Shown here piece by piece: positions 23,455 to 36,500 of a stretch of 64,000 nt of DNA. The DNA comes from Saccopteryx bilineata (taxonomy: Eukaryota > Chordata > Mammalia > Chiroptera > Emballonuridae). The position numbers and the translations under genes were made by a program. Numbering within the stretch: the stretch's first letter is position 1; each line of letters begins with the position of its first letter. The notes under the pieces were generated by a model that was not told the DNA's origin, did no database searches, and saw nothing but the letters and a program-made list of their open reading frames with translations. Location of the stretch: assembly GCF_036850765.1 (NCBI RefSeq), contig NC_089491.1, positions 87,452,740-87,516,739 of the forward strand. Direction: 5' to 3'.

Positions 23455-24904
23455 CAGCCACTGGTTAATCTCTTTAGATGGCACTGTTATTCATCCAGGG
23501 GTAAGGCCAAAATCATGGGCACCATTCTTAATAGTTCTCTTTGTTTCACTCTTCCCCCTTCAATCCTGCTTTGATCAATATTTCAAATACAAAAAAAAAA
23601 GTCTTGCTTTTTTTCATCAACTACATCACTAATCTCTAGTCAGTAAAAATAATGCACAAAATCATTGTTTCTATGACTGAGAATTTAATATTAAATAAAA
23701 TTGAAAGTTTCATACATGATAAACCCCCAACTAAAGCTGCTTGTCAAGCTGCATAGCATATATCAGGGTGCTCAACTAATAATGAGCACACAAAAGAAGT
23801 TTACTAAACTTCAAGTCAGTTCATCATAACAGAGAGATGTGAAATCTTTGTAGGCTAGTTAAGTTTGACAACATAGTATTGTGTATAAATTTTTATATTT
23901 TGTATATTCACCATAATGCTAAATGTTTCTAAGGAAATGATTTGACAAACTCAACTTGATTCTTAAGCACCTCAATAAATTGTTGCATTTGTGTTAACCT
24001 TTACTGAAGACATTTTCTTTCTCTCGGTGCATCCTATTTACAACCTAGTTTAAAAATATTTATATTGTTTGTTTCCCCTGAAAGAGCAGTATGGTTTATA
24101 CTTTCTAATAACTTCAGTTAAGCATCTGATGTATATTACCCTTTTCATTCTGGTTTCTTGAATGTTTAGAGATAAATATGAATTATATTACCTGTGTTGA
24201 CTTAGTTTGAAATCTCTTAACTTGGCTCTGATGATATATATTCTACTAATTTATTTAGTATGCTTTTGTTATAAACTAGCTTAAATTCTCTGAAGAAGTA
24301 ACTTATAAGCAAATATATTTTATTTGTAAATGTCCAAGAATAGTTTGCATAAATCAAAGCTTAGACACACTACTGATTAAAGAAAGTGAAAGCTCTATAG
24401 TGGGTCTGTTTGTGTTTCAGGCAAATAGTGATTCTGTAGAATTGATGTAGAATGCTCAAGGACACCTTTAAAAAAAAATCCTCAAACAAAATTTTGTTTA
24501 ATGCCCAAGAATTCTATGAGAAAATACTGAAAAAGTATGAGCAGGATGAGGTGTACACATATTTGATATGCTCTGTTTCCCAAAATAAGTCAAATTATAG
24601 AAAATAGTACTTGGTCTCCAGAGATGACTCTGGCTAAATTGGGAAATAAATTTGCATGGTGGATTAGCCTCAGCACCACCACCTTGAGGATTCCAGAGAC
24701 AAGTGGTTCCCAGGTAAAGTGTTTGGATATATTTGAAATTATTTCAACTCAGTCTCCAAGGAGCGCCTAGATGTCCTGGAAAGAAGTAAAGCATATGGAA
24801 ATATTAAAGACTTGCTTACAGTAATGAAAAATGATTTGACTTTGAATTATGAGCACATATTGCAATCAACAGTTCAAATGGTATAGAGATGTTTATATAA
24901 AACT
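23455..24904. other. A+T-rich non-coding stretch
   Basis: No gene or clear repeat. The final part (24905-24975, ATTGATTAATGTTATCCCAC) weakly resembles an L1 3' terminus like the one at 11650. Confidence 0.4.
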
Positions 24905-24978
24905 AGGTACTCTTATTGATTAATGTTATCCCACTAAATTTAAGTTGAAGTAAAACATTAAAAATAAAAATAAAACTT

Positions 24979-25305
24979 TCCCTGACCAGTTTACTCAATG
25001 GATAGTGCATCAACCCATCATGCAGATGACCCAGGTTTGATCCCCAGTGAGGGCACATATGAGAAGTGACAGTCTGCTTCTCTCCCCTTTCTCTTCCCCT
25101 TCTTTCCTATTCCTCTCCTGCAGCCAGTGACTTGATTGGTTCAAGCAGGTACTGAGGATAGCTTGGTTGTTCCAAGCATCAGCCTCAGGCACTGAGGATA
25201 GCTCAGTTGATTTGAACATTGGCCCCAGACAGAGGTTGCCAAGTGGATCCTTGTCAGGGTGCATGTGGGAGTTGGTCTCTCTACCTTCCCTCCTCTTGAA
25301 AAAGA
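24979..25305 (+). mobile_element. SINE-C, diverged
   Basis: Head CCCTGACCAGTTTACTCAAT, B-box GGTTTGATCCC, then GGGCACATATGAGAAGTGAC. The GCAGCCAGTGACTTGATTGG body is followed by an AAAGAAAGAAAG tail. Confidence 0.85.
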
Positions 25306-26618
25306 AAGAAAGACTATCCCACTAGAGTCATTAAAACTTTTAATGTTTGATTCATTTTCAAAGAAGCTGAACAAAGTAATAGCCATTTCCCTGCAGGCTG
25401 TGCAAAGAACTAAGGACTAGAGAAAGGAATGAGATAGTACAGCAATCTAGGAAGCATTAGGAGTAAGAATAGATGTTTCCCTTCTTGGGAGACCCTTAGG
25501 GAGGGATGTTAAGGGAGTGTCTCTGACGTCCTGCAACTTAACAGAAGGATTATTAGGTCAAGAATAATAAAGAGTCAGTTTAAGTATTTGGTATAGTACT
25601 CAGAAAGAGTTAAAGTTTATAGAAACATTCTGGAGATATATAGCAAAGCCTTCTAAAAGCTGAGTGACTACCTCATTTTCCCTATACCCATTGTCCTGCA
25701 GCCCAGCATTTCTGTACTCTCATAACAAAGTATTCTAATAATAGTCACTAATGACCTACTATTGTCAAATATAATGGATTATTTTTTCATTTTATGCAAT
25801 TTATGCAACAAATATTTATGGAATGCTTATTAAATTTCATGAAGTATTCAAGTTACCTGTGATACAATAAATAATATTCTGGTGAGTGGAGGGGTTAAAG
25901 GGATATAGAACTGAAATTGTTTTTTAGTGTCTGTGTGTGTGTGTGTGTGTGTGTGTATGTACTTGAGTTTTCTAAATTTATATCAGAAGTGTGGGTGAGG
26001 TTTTTAAGCTATTTTGCTAAGGGACCTAAAAATAAGTTAAATCTTCCACAATCCACATTCATCCTTGCCTGTAGAGTTAGGGTTTCCAAAAAAGATAAAT
26101 TATATATGTGCAGATTTAAATGAAAAGTAAAGAACAAGTTACCATTTTATTTTGTTTAGGCTTGTCATCAATATTGTATAGCAAAGATCTCTAATAAATG
26201 CACTAAAGCATTTGAATTAAGCTCAAAGTCTAAGTCCAGCTCTTCATTCCTAAGATAAATCTTACCATAAGTCAGATTTCAATGACCCAAGCAATGAATA
26301 CTCTCTAAATTTAGAGGTAAAATTTGTCAAAACTGAAGGTGCATTACATCCTGCATTTTGTTGGGTTGTTCTCAGTTTGTTCCAGCATGCATCTTGTGGA
26401 ATGGTGTCCTCAAATATTAGTGGTACCTCTCAAGGTAACTGTTTCACACGTAAGTAGAGTGCTTTTTACCCCAACATCTTCTCTATAATGGTGTGTACAC
26501 AGTAATGATGTTTAGTACAAGATTTAAAAAAGAAAAGTCATGTCCCACAGTTTAACAAAAAAGAAAATAAAGAAATCTCTAAGCACATTATTCACAATGT
26601 GATATCAGCTTTCCAAGG
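25306..26618. other. Non-coding stretch with (GT)n
   Basis: A (GT) run lies at 25931-25957. 25780-25880 (CAACAAATATTTATGGAATG) weakly resembles an L2 or MIR end. Nothing else is recognised. Confidence 0.45.
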
Positions 26619-27274
26619 TGTAAAACCAGGAGCCACAGCCACCATCACAGCCACCTGGCCCACGCAGGTTCACATTTGATTCAGACAGATGGTAATGAAA
26701 TAACGAAGCCAAGAACTGGTGGGCCATTATCTTTCATTCTAGCTCATACCCAGTGGGCAAGTAAAAACACACACGGGGCTCTAAAACCCACTCATTCAGC
26801 ATTCACAAAGCTACTGACTTATCAGAGTTTCCTAGAATTAAAGGTTTCTAGCTCACCAGACTTATTCATCTCTGTTCCCCATCTCCTTCTCTCTGTACAA
26901 ACTCTGCACAAACTGGTTTCTCCTTCAACACTCTACCATCTTGACTGCTTCTCCTGACCTCCTCCACGTGGCCTTACTCTGCTCTCCTCTCTAATACTAA
27001 TCAGAAACCGAGAGAGAGCAAGCTCCCGGTCTGCCTCACTTTATAGTGTAGAAACCAAAACATTTAATCCAATATATAAACAAGGAGTCTCTGATACAAA
27101 GTCACTTATCTGAGGCATAGATGGTATTCTTCATGAGAATGAACCACCCCACATCATGCAATCAGTAAAGGATGTGGGGAAAAGCTTAGTCTTAAAACTA
27201 AGCCTTAGGCTACAATAACTTTGCTAGCTTGCAACCTGTCTCACACACACAATGCAAACTATAAGCGAGCAAAC
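26619..27274 (-). mobile_element. LTR, family X, antisense copy
   Basis: About 656 bp. In reverse it is clearly homologous to 39814-40464. Shared blocks include AAACCTTTGATTCTAGGAAA-like (plus strand GAATTAAAGGTTTCTAGCTC), the CCACGTGG segment, the TATAAAGTG promoter region and the closing GGCTCCTGGTTTTACA. It begins TG and ends CA on its own strand. No retroviral genes adjoin it, so it is probably a solo LTR. Confidence 0.72.
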
Positions 27275-27399
27275 ATATATATCATATTTACAAACTTATA
27301 TGACCAACACAAGGTTCTACACAATTAATAATACAGCAATTACCTGTGGAATGACATTTTTTTAGTTCAAAATATAATTTTTTTTATTTTTTACTCACA

Positions 27400-28330
27400 A
27401 TGTTTGTCATAAAATTTTTAGAAAATAAGGATTAACAATGATAGTTACCCAATAACCCTTTATCCACAGATAATTTCTATTAACATTCTAAAACATATGC
27501 ATTTTTTTGTATTTTTAAGTTTACAATTTCTAGTTAAACAATAATAAAGTAACACTGGAAATTACTGTTTCCTAACCTACTTTTTTCATATAAAATAGTA
27601 TGAGTATCTTGCTATGACATTTAATATATTTCTACATTATTATTTTTTTTTTCTGAAGTTGGAAATGAGGAGGTAGTCAGACATTCTCCCACATGCACCC
27701 GACCAGGATCCACCCAGCGTGCCCACCAGGGGGCAACGCTTTGTCCATCTGGGGTGTCTCTCTACTGCAATCAGAACCATTCCAGTGCCTGAGGCAGAGG
27801 CCACAGAGCCCGGGCAAACTTTGCTCCAAAGGAGCCCTGGCTGTGGGAGGGGAAGAGAGAGACAGAGAGGAAGGAAGCAGATGGGTGCTTCTCCTGTGTG
27901 CCCTGGCCAGGAATTGAACCCGGGACTCCTGTATGCCAGGCCGACGCTCTACCACTAAGCCAACTGGCCAGGGCTCTACATTATTTACAAAACTATTTTA
28001 TTCTATTTATGATGTACACAATTTGCATTATAATATCTTATTATTGACTTTCATATTGCATATTATTGCTATTATAAAAAAATAATTGATTAAAGTTTTC
28101 AAAAAAAATCTTTTTATGCATTCATCATTTGTTCAAGATAAATGCACATGAAGTAGAATTATTGGGTCACAAGATACTTATACTTTTATGTGTTTTGATG
28201 TAGACTACCAACATATGTTTACAATTGTTGGTAAAATATAAAATTCTCCAAGAAGAATATGAAAGTATTAATTTCCTACACTTTCTTAAACACTAAACAT
28301 TACACTATATTATTTTCTTTGTGGTTTGAT
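27400..28330 (-). mobile_element. Ancient L1 3' region, interrupted by SINE-C
   Basis: The order of weak matches fits antisense old L1: TTGCTATGACATTTAATATA, CATATTGCATATTATTGCTA, and AGTAGAATTATTGGGTCACA. It is highly diverged. A SINE-C interrupts it at 27642-27974. Confidence 0.45.
27642..27974 (-). mobile_element. SINE-C
   Basis: Reverse copy with antisense B-box GGAATTGAACC and head end CCAACTGGCCAGGGC. The target duplication TCTACATTATT lies at 27631-27641 and 27975-27985. Confidence 0.9.
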
Positions 28331-30099
28331 TGCTAAGTTGTATTTTTATATTTGTTAATGAAATTGAAATTAGCTTTATTGGTTGTCTGTTTATATGTTT
28401 GGGACAAAGCACATTAATATTTCAAAGAAAATAATAGACTTTGGAAGGTTGAACCCACCTACTGCTCTATTTGACTTCAGAAAAAAGAAAATGAAAGTTC
28501 CTGAGACACAAATGTTTCTTTAGGCCAACAAATCACTAAATCATCTGTACTTTAACATGATTGTATAAATAGCATGTTACTGATCCCAATCAAAGTTACC
28601 TGAGACAATAGTGAAAAATTATTAATTAATTTTTTAAACAACGTAGTAAGCATCAAAAACACTAAAACTAGAGATTCAAATGTTATTTCTCAAATAACAT
28701 CTCTTATTTCTACCCATTAGCTTTATTCTGTAGACTTTTAACTTGAAGATAAGAGAAACTTAACTTTCTGATAGCAAATTTAGGTATTATTCTGTTTCTA
28801 ATTTCATTAAAATTCTAAAAATAGATTGTGAATGCTTTACCTGGATTATATTTTTATCAAGGCTATTAAATGCTATAATTAGTGTCTATCACTATGTTTT
28901 TGTAATATAGAAATAAAATTTTCCCAAAAGAAAAATAAATATTATCTCCAATGAAAAGAGAAAAACCGGTTAGACAACTACTAACTGATTACTAGATAGT
29001 GTGTTCATTTTCAGAATTCTCTCTTCTAAAGAACCGCCATGAATCTCTTGCATGTTTTACATCTGAAAATGAGAGAAAGACAACCAAGTATTTGGACTAT
29101 ATTCTGTCATGTCAGCTCATTCTACTATGTGTTGGAAATATAATGACAGAATCTTGTAGGAATTTGTGAGGGGGAAAAAAGCATTTCCTTTTGCTTGTAT
29201 ACCCAAAGGTGGAGATGAGACATTCAGTGACCAAGTTTGTCTGCTCATTCCAGCAAAACTCATGTCTGTGCCTGTTATGTCTGGCTTATGACCACCACCA
29301 GCTGGCAATGAGAACTGGCATTATCATAGTGCACGATCTACCTACCAGCACAGCTATTTATCCATGTGGTACCTAGGTTTCATTTACAAAACCATAACTA
29401 ATCTAAGGCTATATAATCTGATTTATATTTTTAAACTTTAAGCCCAAATTAACCCAAATTTACTGCTAAGTGAACCATAGTTAATCCTTTGCCATGTGAA
29501 CCATGAATATTTACTTAATTGCTTAAAGTTACCAGAAACCAAAGATAAAATTGAAATTTTATACAAAAATAGTTGAATAAGCTATACACCATAACTTAGT
29601 AAAAGAGTCATTGACTACTCTTGCATAATCTGTGTCACATTTTCTTGTGGGCATTACCAATCTAAAGTAATTGAATTACATATAATTTTTGTCCTAAAGA
29701 GCCTAATCACACTACAACTATGTTTACATGAATTCCCCATGTTTGCTCACAGATCAAGAGGTAAATACTCTGCTAAAATACAGGAATCATGAATATAGAT
29801 GTTCAGTATACAACTCTTGGTCTAAAAGGTTACAAGTTCAACTCCAATATAGATGAGTAGTGATGAATTATTATGATACTTTAAACGTCCCTAGAAAGAA
29901 GTTAACAATTTGATGCTAGCTAGCTTCTGGAAAAAAAAAAAATGTTACAAATGTTTTTTTCTTCATCACTAAAAGTTTTTTAATTACATAGGAAAAAGTT
30001 TTATGGAAATATAGACCAATGCCTTAGAGAGCTCAAAGCAGAAACAAGAAAAGGAAAAGAACAACAAAGAGTGCTCCAGCTCCTGTTGTCTACTTACAT
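28331..30099. other. A+T-rich non-coding stretch
   Basis: No gene or repeat with recognisable limits. Confidence 0.5.
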
Positions 30100-30110
30100 A
30101 AAGAAGGATA

Positions 30111-30506
30111 GGCCCTGGCCGGTTGGCTCAGCGGTAGAGCGTCGGCCTGGCGTGCAGGGGACTCGGGTTCGATTCCCGGCCAGGGCACATAGGAGAAGCG
30201 TCCATTTGCTTTTCCACCCCCACCCCCTCCTTCCTCTCTGTCTCTCTCTTCCCGTCCCGCAGCCAAGGGTCCATTGGAGCAAAGATGGCCCGGGTGCTGG
30301 GATGGCTCCTTGGCCTCTGCCCCAGGCGCTAGAGTGGCTCTGGTCGCGGCAGAGAGATGCCCCGGAGGGGCAGAGCATCGCCCCCTGGTGGGCAGAGCGT
30401 TGCCCCTGGTGGGCGTGCCGGGTGGATCCCGGTGGGGCGCATGCAGGAGTCTGTCTGACTGTCTCTCCCCGTTTCCAGCTTCAGAAAAATACAAAGAAAA
30501 AAAAAA
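30111..30506 (+). mobile_element. Young SINE-C with intact Pol III boxes
   Basis: Near-consensus, CpG-rich copy. A-box TGGCTCAGCGG is at 30124-30134 and B-box GGTTCGATTCC at 30166-30176; both fit the RNA polymerase III promoter consensus. The tail is A-rich and the perfect target duplication AAAGAAGGATA lies at 30100-30110 and 30507-30517. Several open frames over this copy are by-products of its GC-rich sequence. Confidence 0.96.
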
Positions 30507-30517
30507 AAAGAAGGATA

Positions 30518-31387
30518 ATTTTACTTGATATAGTATCAATTTGCAACCTTAGATAAAAGACACTTAACATGCTATACACACTATTAGTTTATTAATAACC
30601 ACCTAGTATTTCAAAAATAAATTATTTCTTAATTTCAAATTAAAAATACAATATACCATAAAATGTTATTCTTTGGAAACTTTATTTATTTATCTGTGGA
30701 TGTATGAATCATGCTAACAGATTTAGTTACTCTAAAACTTATTGAGAAATAAGGTTTATAACTAAGCTAAATAGTTGAAAAAATTTTATTTTTGAATTTG
30801 AAACTGTGGAAACAACTTATTTGAGAACAACCGAACTAATATGGAAGAGTATTATGATTTACAAAACTATAAATTACATGCTTTTATGATTATGATATAC
30901 TTAGTGTAAATTAATTCCTATTCATTTGCCAATCCTCCCTACTAAGGATTAATAAAATACTGGCAAATACCACTTAACATCATATGAATATGTCATCTTT
31001 TTCTGTTTGTAGTACTAATCCTTGAAGAACACTAAATCCAAGACCTTTTCAAATTCTATTGGAATTTACTGTACTTAGAATTTCTTTTAAATATTGGGGC
31101 CATTTTGATTAAAATCTCTTGATATTGTTCTGATCTTGCTATCATTTAATCTTACACTATTTGTTTACAAAGGTTAAATAATTAACTTATTAATTCCATA
31201 TATTTGAGCACTTATTATGTGTAAGTCAGTGTTCCAGGTCTTAAGAACACAAAATTAAATAGGTATTGTGTAGAGAACCACTGCATCTGAATGCGTCCGG
31301 CCTACGTGCTGCTGAGAGCAGAGGAGGGGCCTTGCTCACGCTTCGGTAACCTGGCAGGGAAAGGTCACTAAAACTTGAAGGCTGTTC
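30518..31387. other. Non-coding stretch
   Basis: Mostly A+T-rich. 31190-31260 (GAGCACTTATTATGTGTAAG) resembles an L2 or MIR end. 31270-31380 is unusually GC-rich for the region and unidentified. Confidence 0.45.
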
Positions 31388-31470
31388 AACAGCAGTGACA
31401 CAATGAATAGAGTGTCAGACTGGGATAACAAAGGACCCAGGATCGAAGTCCCAAGAGACTGCCAGCCTGA
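31388..31470 (+). mobile_element. SINE-B head fragment
   Basis: ACACAATGAATAGAGTGTCA, GACTGGGATAACAAAGGACC and CAGGATCGAAGTCCC match the tRNA-like head of SINE-B with many changes. The body is absent. Confidence 0.6.
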
Positions 31471-31660
31471 AAACAGGTTTGTAGTCATTGTGTCTCCATC
31501 AGAGCAGAATGTCCCACCTGGCCCAAACTCTATGTATGTCTCTGTGTTTTTCTTCATTCTCCGTCGCCCCCACTCAGGTCTTCACTTTTCTGTGCTGGTC
31601 ACGGCAGTATTGACCATTGAGATGGTTAACCTATGGTGAGAGACAAAGAAAGAGAAAGTG

Positions 31661-31695
<35 letters not shown>

Positions 31696-31730
31696 CGCAC
31701 GCGTGCACGTGCATGTGCACATATGCATGT
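31661..31730 (+). repeat. 70-bp alternating purine-pyrimidine tract (GT/GC)
   Basis: A (GT) run at 31661-31687 passes into a GC run and then mixed GCAC, GTGC, ATAT and GCAT steps. Every base alternates purine and pyrimidine without a break over 70 bp. Such tracts, above all with GC steps, are prone to left-handed Z-DNA. Confidence 0.93.
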
Positions 31731-31734
31731 CTGA

Positions 31735-32638
31735 AGTGCTATGGGAAGCAAAAAAAAAAAAAGAATAACTTTACTTGAGAATTGGGGGAAATGAAAAAAG
31801 TACAGTAAAATAATATTTCCCCCATATGTGAAGGTAAAAATTAGTGTCTGTAGTGGAAAAGGGGGACAAAAAAATGACATGAGAAATGAAATGTTATGTC
31901 AGAGTCTCTAGTGCACACAGCATAAAACTAGTGGCAATTTTCTCATGAAATCTGAACAGTGGGAAACATGAACTTGGATGCTTTTCTCGTACCATATATT
32001 CAGTACATTCTCAAGGTTGTTCTTGCATAGCCATCCTCTCCTAAGGACATTTCTGAGAGTTCACACTCTTAGAACCTCACTGGCCACCCAAGTTCCTGAG
32101 CTACTGTCTGTTCCTGCTGGTCCTGCTGGCATAACATTCACTACTCAGGATTCATAGCCAGTGTTGTTTCACCTTGACCATCCTCCTCACTCAAGTGCTA
32201 TGTCATAATTATCCTTGCCATTTTTTTTTTGAGCTAATTCTTCTTCTGGCCCAGGATTCTTCCCTCAAAGTGGAAGTTTAGTTGTATTCAATGGCATTTT
32301 TGGAAAGGTAAACATGTAGAAAATTGACAACAGAAAGGCCATTTCTGTTTCAAAGAAAAAGTGTTTATCTTTATGCTTTTTATTTGTGTCCTTTGAATAA
32401 TATACTTTCTCTTTCTCAGATACTTGAAGGAAATTTAGAACAAAGTAATAAACATTTTTAAAAATAATATTAACATTAAAAATACTGCTACTATTCCAGC
32501 AGCAAAATTCTATTCAAAATCCTTAAGTGGTTCATACTCCACCCTGTGACCCTTACATACAGCATTGACTTGAATGGAAGATAAAGAAAAATTAGTGCTT
32601 ATGTGTAATATCTTTAAAAGTTTGAAAAATTACTACTT
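31735..32638. other. Non-coding stretch
   Basis: An A-run lies at 31750-31761; no gene recognised. Confidence 0.5.
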
Positions 32639-32652
32639 AAAATTGGAAATTA

Positions 32653-33031
32653 GCCCTGGCCGGTTGGCTCAGCGGTAGAGCGTCGGCCTGGCATGCGGGG
32701 GACCCGGGTTCGATTCCCGGCCAGGGCACATAGGAGAAGCGCCCATTTGCTTCTCTACTCCCACCCCCCTCCTTCCTCTCTGTCTCTCTCTTCCCCTCCT
32801 GCAGCAAAGGCTCCATTGGAGCAAAGATGGCCCGGGCGCTGGGGATGGCTCCTTGGCCTCTGCCCCAGGCACTAGAGTGGCTCTGGTCGCAGCAGAGCGA
32901 CGCCAGGAGGGCCAGAGCATCGCCCCCTGGTGGGCAGAGCGTCGCTCCTGGTGGGCGTGCCGGGTGGATCTCGGTCGGGCGCATGCGGGAGTCTGTCTCT
33001 CCCTGTTTCCAGCTTCAGAAAAAAGAAAAAA
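32653..33031 (+). mobile_element. Young SINE-C
   Basis: Near-consensus head GCCCTGGCCGGTTGGCTCAG with B-box GGTTCGATTCC. The perfect 14-bp target duplication AAAATTGGAAATTA lies at 32639-32652 and 33032-33045. Confidence 0.96.
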
Positions 33032-33186
33032 AAAATTGGAAATTATATCTAGTTACATATATACATACATATATATGCACATGTATGATATGTATATCAC
33101 ATACTGAATCTGTAAATGCTGTACATAATACCAATAGTATTGTAAACTAGTATGCAGCTGGAAACCTTTTTATTTTTAAGAAAACA

Positions 33187-33545
33187 GGCCCTCGCCAGTT
33201 GGTTCAACAGTAGAGCATTGTCCCAGCATGTGGATGGCCCAGATTCCAGTCAGGGCAAACAGGAGAAGCGACCATCTGCTTCTCTCTTCCTCCTCCTTCC
33301 CCTTTTCTCTTTCCCTCTCTTTATTCTCCTCCTGCAGTCATGGCTCTGTTAGAGCAAGTTGGCCCTAAGTGATGAAGATGGCTCCATGGCCTTGCCTCAG
33401 GTGCTGAAGTGGCTTGGTTGCCAAGCAACAAAACAATGGCTCCAGATGGGCAAAGCATTGCCCCATAGGGGGCTTGAAGGATGGATCCTAGTTGGGGTGT
33501 ATGTGGGAGTCTGTCTCTCTGCCTACCCACTTCTTGCTTAAGAAA
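33187..33545 (+). mobile_element. SINE-C, older subtype
   Basis: Head GGCCCTCGCCAGTTGGTTCA; the body has ATGGCTCTGTTAGAGCAAGT and CCAAGCAACAAAACAATGGC. The TTGCTTAAGAAAAG end is shared with the copy at 59718. Confidence 0.85.
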
Positions 33546-36500
33546 AGAAAAATTTTTTTAAATAAAATAAGAATATAAAGGGTTACTAAAGGAATAAGGC
33601 CAATGGCTTTTGTTTTATTTTAAAGTTTATATTCTGTATAATAATATTTTGAGAGGAAATGAGAGCAATTATAATTTGTTATATTTTTATATAATACTTC
33701 AACAATACACTCAATTCATTTCTTATGTGTACATCTTCAGAAAAAATTCAGAGATACAATTCTCTATATTGGTTCCACTTTTAAGGAATGGTTTTAGTAT
33801 TTCTATATTGGTATAATCTTTAATTTGAAAGTTATTTTTAGCTTATATGAATGGATTTATCAAAGCTTGTATTTAGGTTTTTCTGTAAAATATTGTTTAG
33901 GATGGATGAATATAGTTCAAGTTTTGAAGTTTGTTTACATGATAGTTCATTATTTTTGGTATCTAGTAAATACTCATTAAAATCTGATTACTATATTAAA
34001 ATAAAATTAATTTGCACATACCTTCCCACTTTCACCCCACAGAATGCAGTATTTAATGTGAACAGGTGACATGTGGCTGAACTGTACTGACAGTTTTTCC
34101 ACATTAGCACAGGTAGCCCTTTAGAAACTAAGAAATTAATTCCCCCAGCTTCTCGGTATATTATATACTTTTTAAGACATTATTAATTTCAATGAAAATG
34201 TTTAAATGTAATATTCACTGAATGTTTTGGAAATTTTTCAAACTATGTTAATACTAAATTGAAATGTGCCTGAGGCATTTAATGTATATTAGCATTACGC
34301 TGATGTTTGTTCAGTTTTGCATAGGACTAAGAAAATTTGTAAATAACAGTAATACCTTTAGGCAGGGACACTGGAAATTATAAACTTAAGGTTAATGAAA
34401 ATGACCTTTCTGCACAAATGGTACTGTTAGAGGTAAACAGGATGAAATATTTGTTAGTTATAAAAAATAAAAAATAGCAGAAGCTCAAAAGTCTACTCCT
34501 TTTTTGCAATGTCTTAATCTTTTACTACATTTTTTTTCTATGGAATACACTTTTCTATCAAATTTATATACTTTCTTTAGTTTTGAATTTAAAATATCTA
34601 TATTGTTGATAACATGGTAAGTTTCCCTTTTAGATATGTATGTAATTTGGCCATTTTTGTGAGGTTTTTTTACAGTCATAAAAAAATGAGTTGGGATGAA
34701 TTCTCAATTATGCTTAAATGATAGAGAATTTTTTAAAAAAACAAAAGGATAGCTACATTTAGAAGATTCTTTTGGATTTATTTCAGACATTCAATTTACT
34801 TGTGTTTCATATGCACAATTTACTATAGCGTTTCATGTGCTGCTACATGGCTAATTAAAAAATAAAGAAATATAAATAGTTTCAGACCACAGTAATCTTA
34901 TAGTTAAATTGGGTAAATATGGCATATGCACAGATACAATTAAAAAATCACCTAAACTACTAAAACAATCCTCCAAAATAAGTCATTTAAATTAGAGACA
35001 CATTTAGTTCTTGCCATTCTTTTATAGTTATGATAAGAATGATCTTAATCACTCTCTTTATGTTTAACAAATCATTAAAAATAGTATAATGGAAATTAAA
35101 GCACAAGAATTCTCCAAGACTTTCTTAGTTAATTATGAAAAGGAGTTTTCCATCTAAAGATTAAAAGTCATAAAACTCCATTGTTATTATTATACACATG
35201 TACTGCTTACTAATTTTAATGGAACCACATGACTTTTTCTCTGAAAGATATTAAACACACATTTAATTAGAAATGTTTGAGTTCACTTGAGAAATCAGAG
35301 CTCTTGTTAAGAAATCTTTTGTACAAAGAAAACCTGTGGTTACAGCAGAATATAAAATCATGTACAAGGCACTGGAGAAACTATATACAAAGATGCACAA
35401 AATTAAAAAAAACACACAAATGTTCTGGATTCCTCTTTTCTGAGATAACCACAAATGACATGGACAAAGGTATACAAATAAATAAAAATATATGTACAGA
35501 CAATGATTTTACCAGTCAATAAAGGTCAAGAGTAGGCATGGCAATATTTGCAAAAAGCTAGCATCTACTCATAGTGCAACCACATTCATTCATTCAAAAA
35601 AATATTTGATTCCCCCACTACATTATACGTCTAAGGTTGTCATCCTCAAATTCTTTCTCCTCTAATGATTTTTGTGTCTGAGAACACTCTTCTAGTTTGT
35701 CTATCACTACTCTGATTGCTCTTTCTGTTTCCTGTACTCGCTTGCCTCCTTGCTCCTCTCAGTTCTTTAATAGAGGTCATCCCTAAGACTCTGAACTCCT
35801 TGTCTTATGCTTTGTCATTCTACTTAAAAGCTATTATGCCCTATCATCAAGTTTCAATTATCATCTTTCCTCAGATTGCTTAGAATTCTGTATTTTTCAC
35901 CTCTGATTCTTGTCCCAATCTTTAAATCTAAAGTTTCAGTTCCCTTCTACTACCCTGGACTTCTTAATATATCTCTACCTGGTCTTAACACATATCAGAC
36001 AAACCTCTCCCCACAGAGTTTCTGCTTCCCACTGTCTCTTCTCATGCCTAAATGTTCCTTGACCTCCCTCTTACATCCTATCACTCTTCTCTAATGGCTT
36101 GGGTTTGACGGTTCTTTTTTAAAATGCCCAATTCTACCTTCCAAGCAGAAGGAAACACCCTGCACCTCCCCTCAAATTCTCACAAAACAAGACTGCCTTA
36201 TGACTATTTGATTTGTACTAAAACTGCCTTTTGCTTTTTTAAAATTTCTCTTTATGGCTCCCATGGTCTAAACTTTCAAGGATATAACTTTTAATCAACT
36301 TGATTTATTTTTCTTCCTTATCCTTACATTTACTTACTGCTTAAATATTGTAACTATTCTTTTGCAAAACTCTCTGGTTTGACACATTTTAGAATTTCAG
36401 ATTTCTCTTTTTAAGAAGAAACTTCTTCTAAGCAGCACCAAGCAAAGTGCTTTATTGTTATTTCTGTTTAATATTTTTTCCTTAACTATTAACTAAAAAT

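Noticed and set aside
30111..30190. tRNA-like cloverleaf heads with A- and B-boxes
   Set aside because: They are the 5' heads of SINEs, joined to SINE bodies and target duplications, not tRNA genes.
30071..30556. Long open frames on both strands (up to 161 codons) over the GC-rich region; also at 32637-32984, 37864-38277 and 50102-50509
   Set aside because: All lie on near-consensus SINE-C copies and encode the same proline/arginine-rich translation in each; they are by-products of the SINE sequence.
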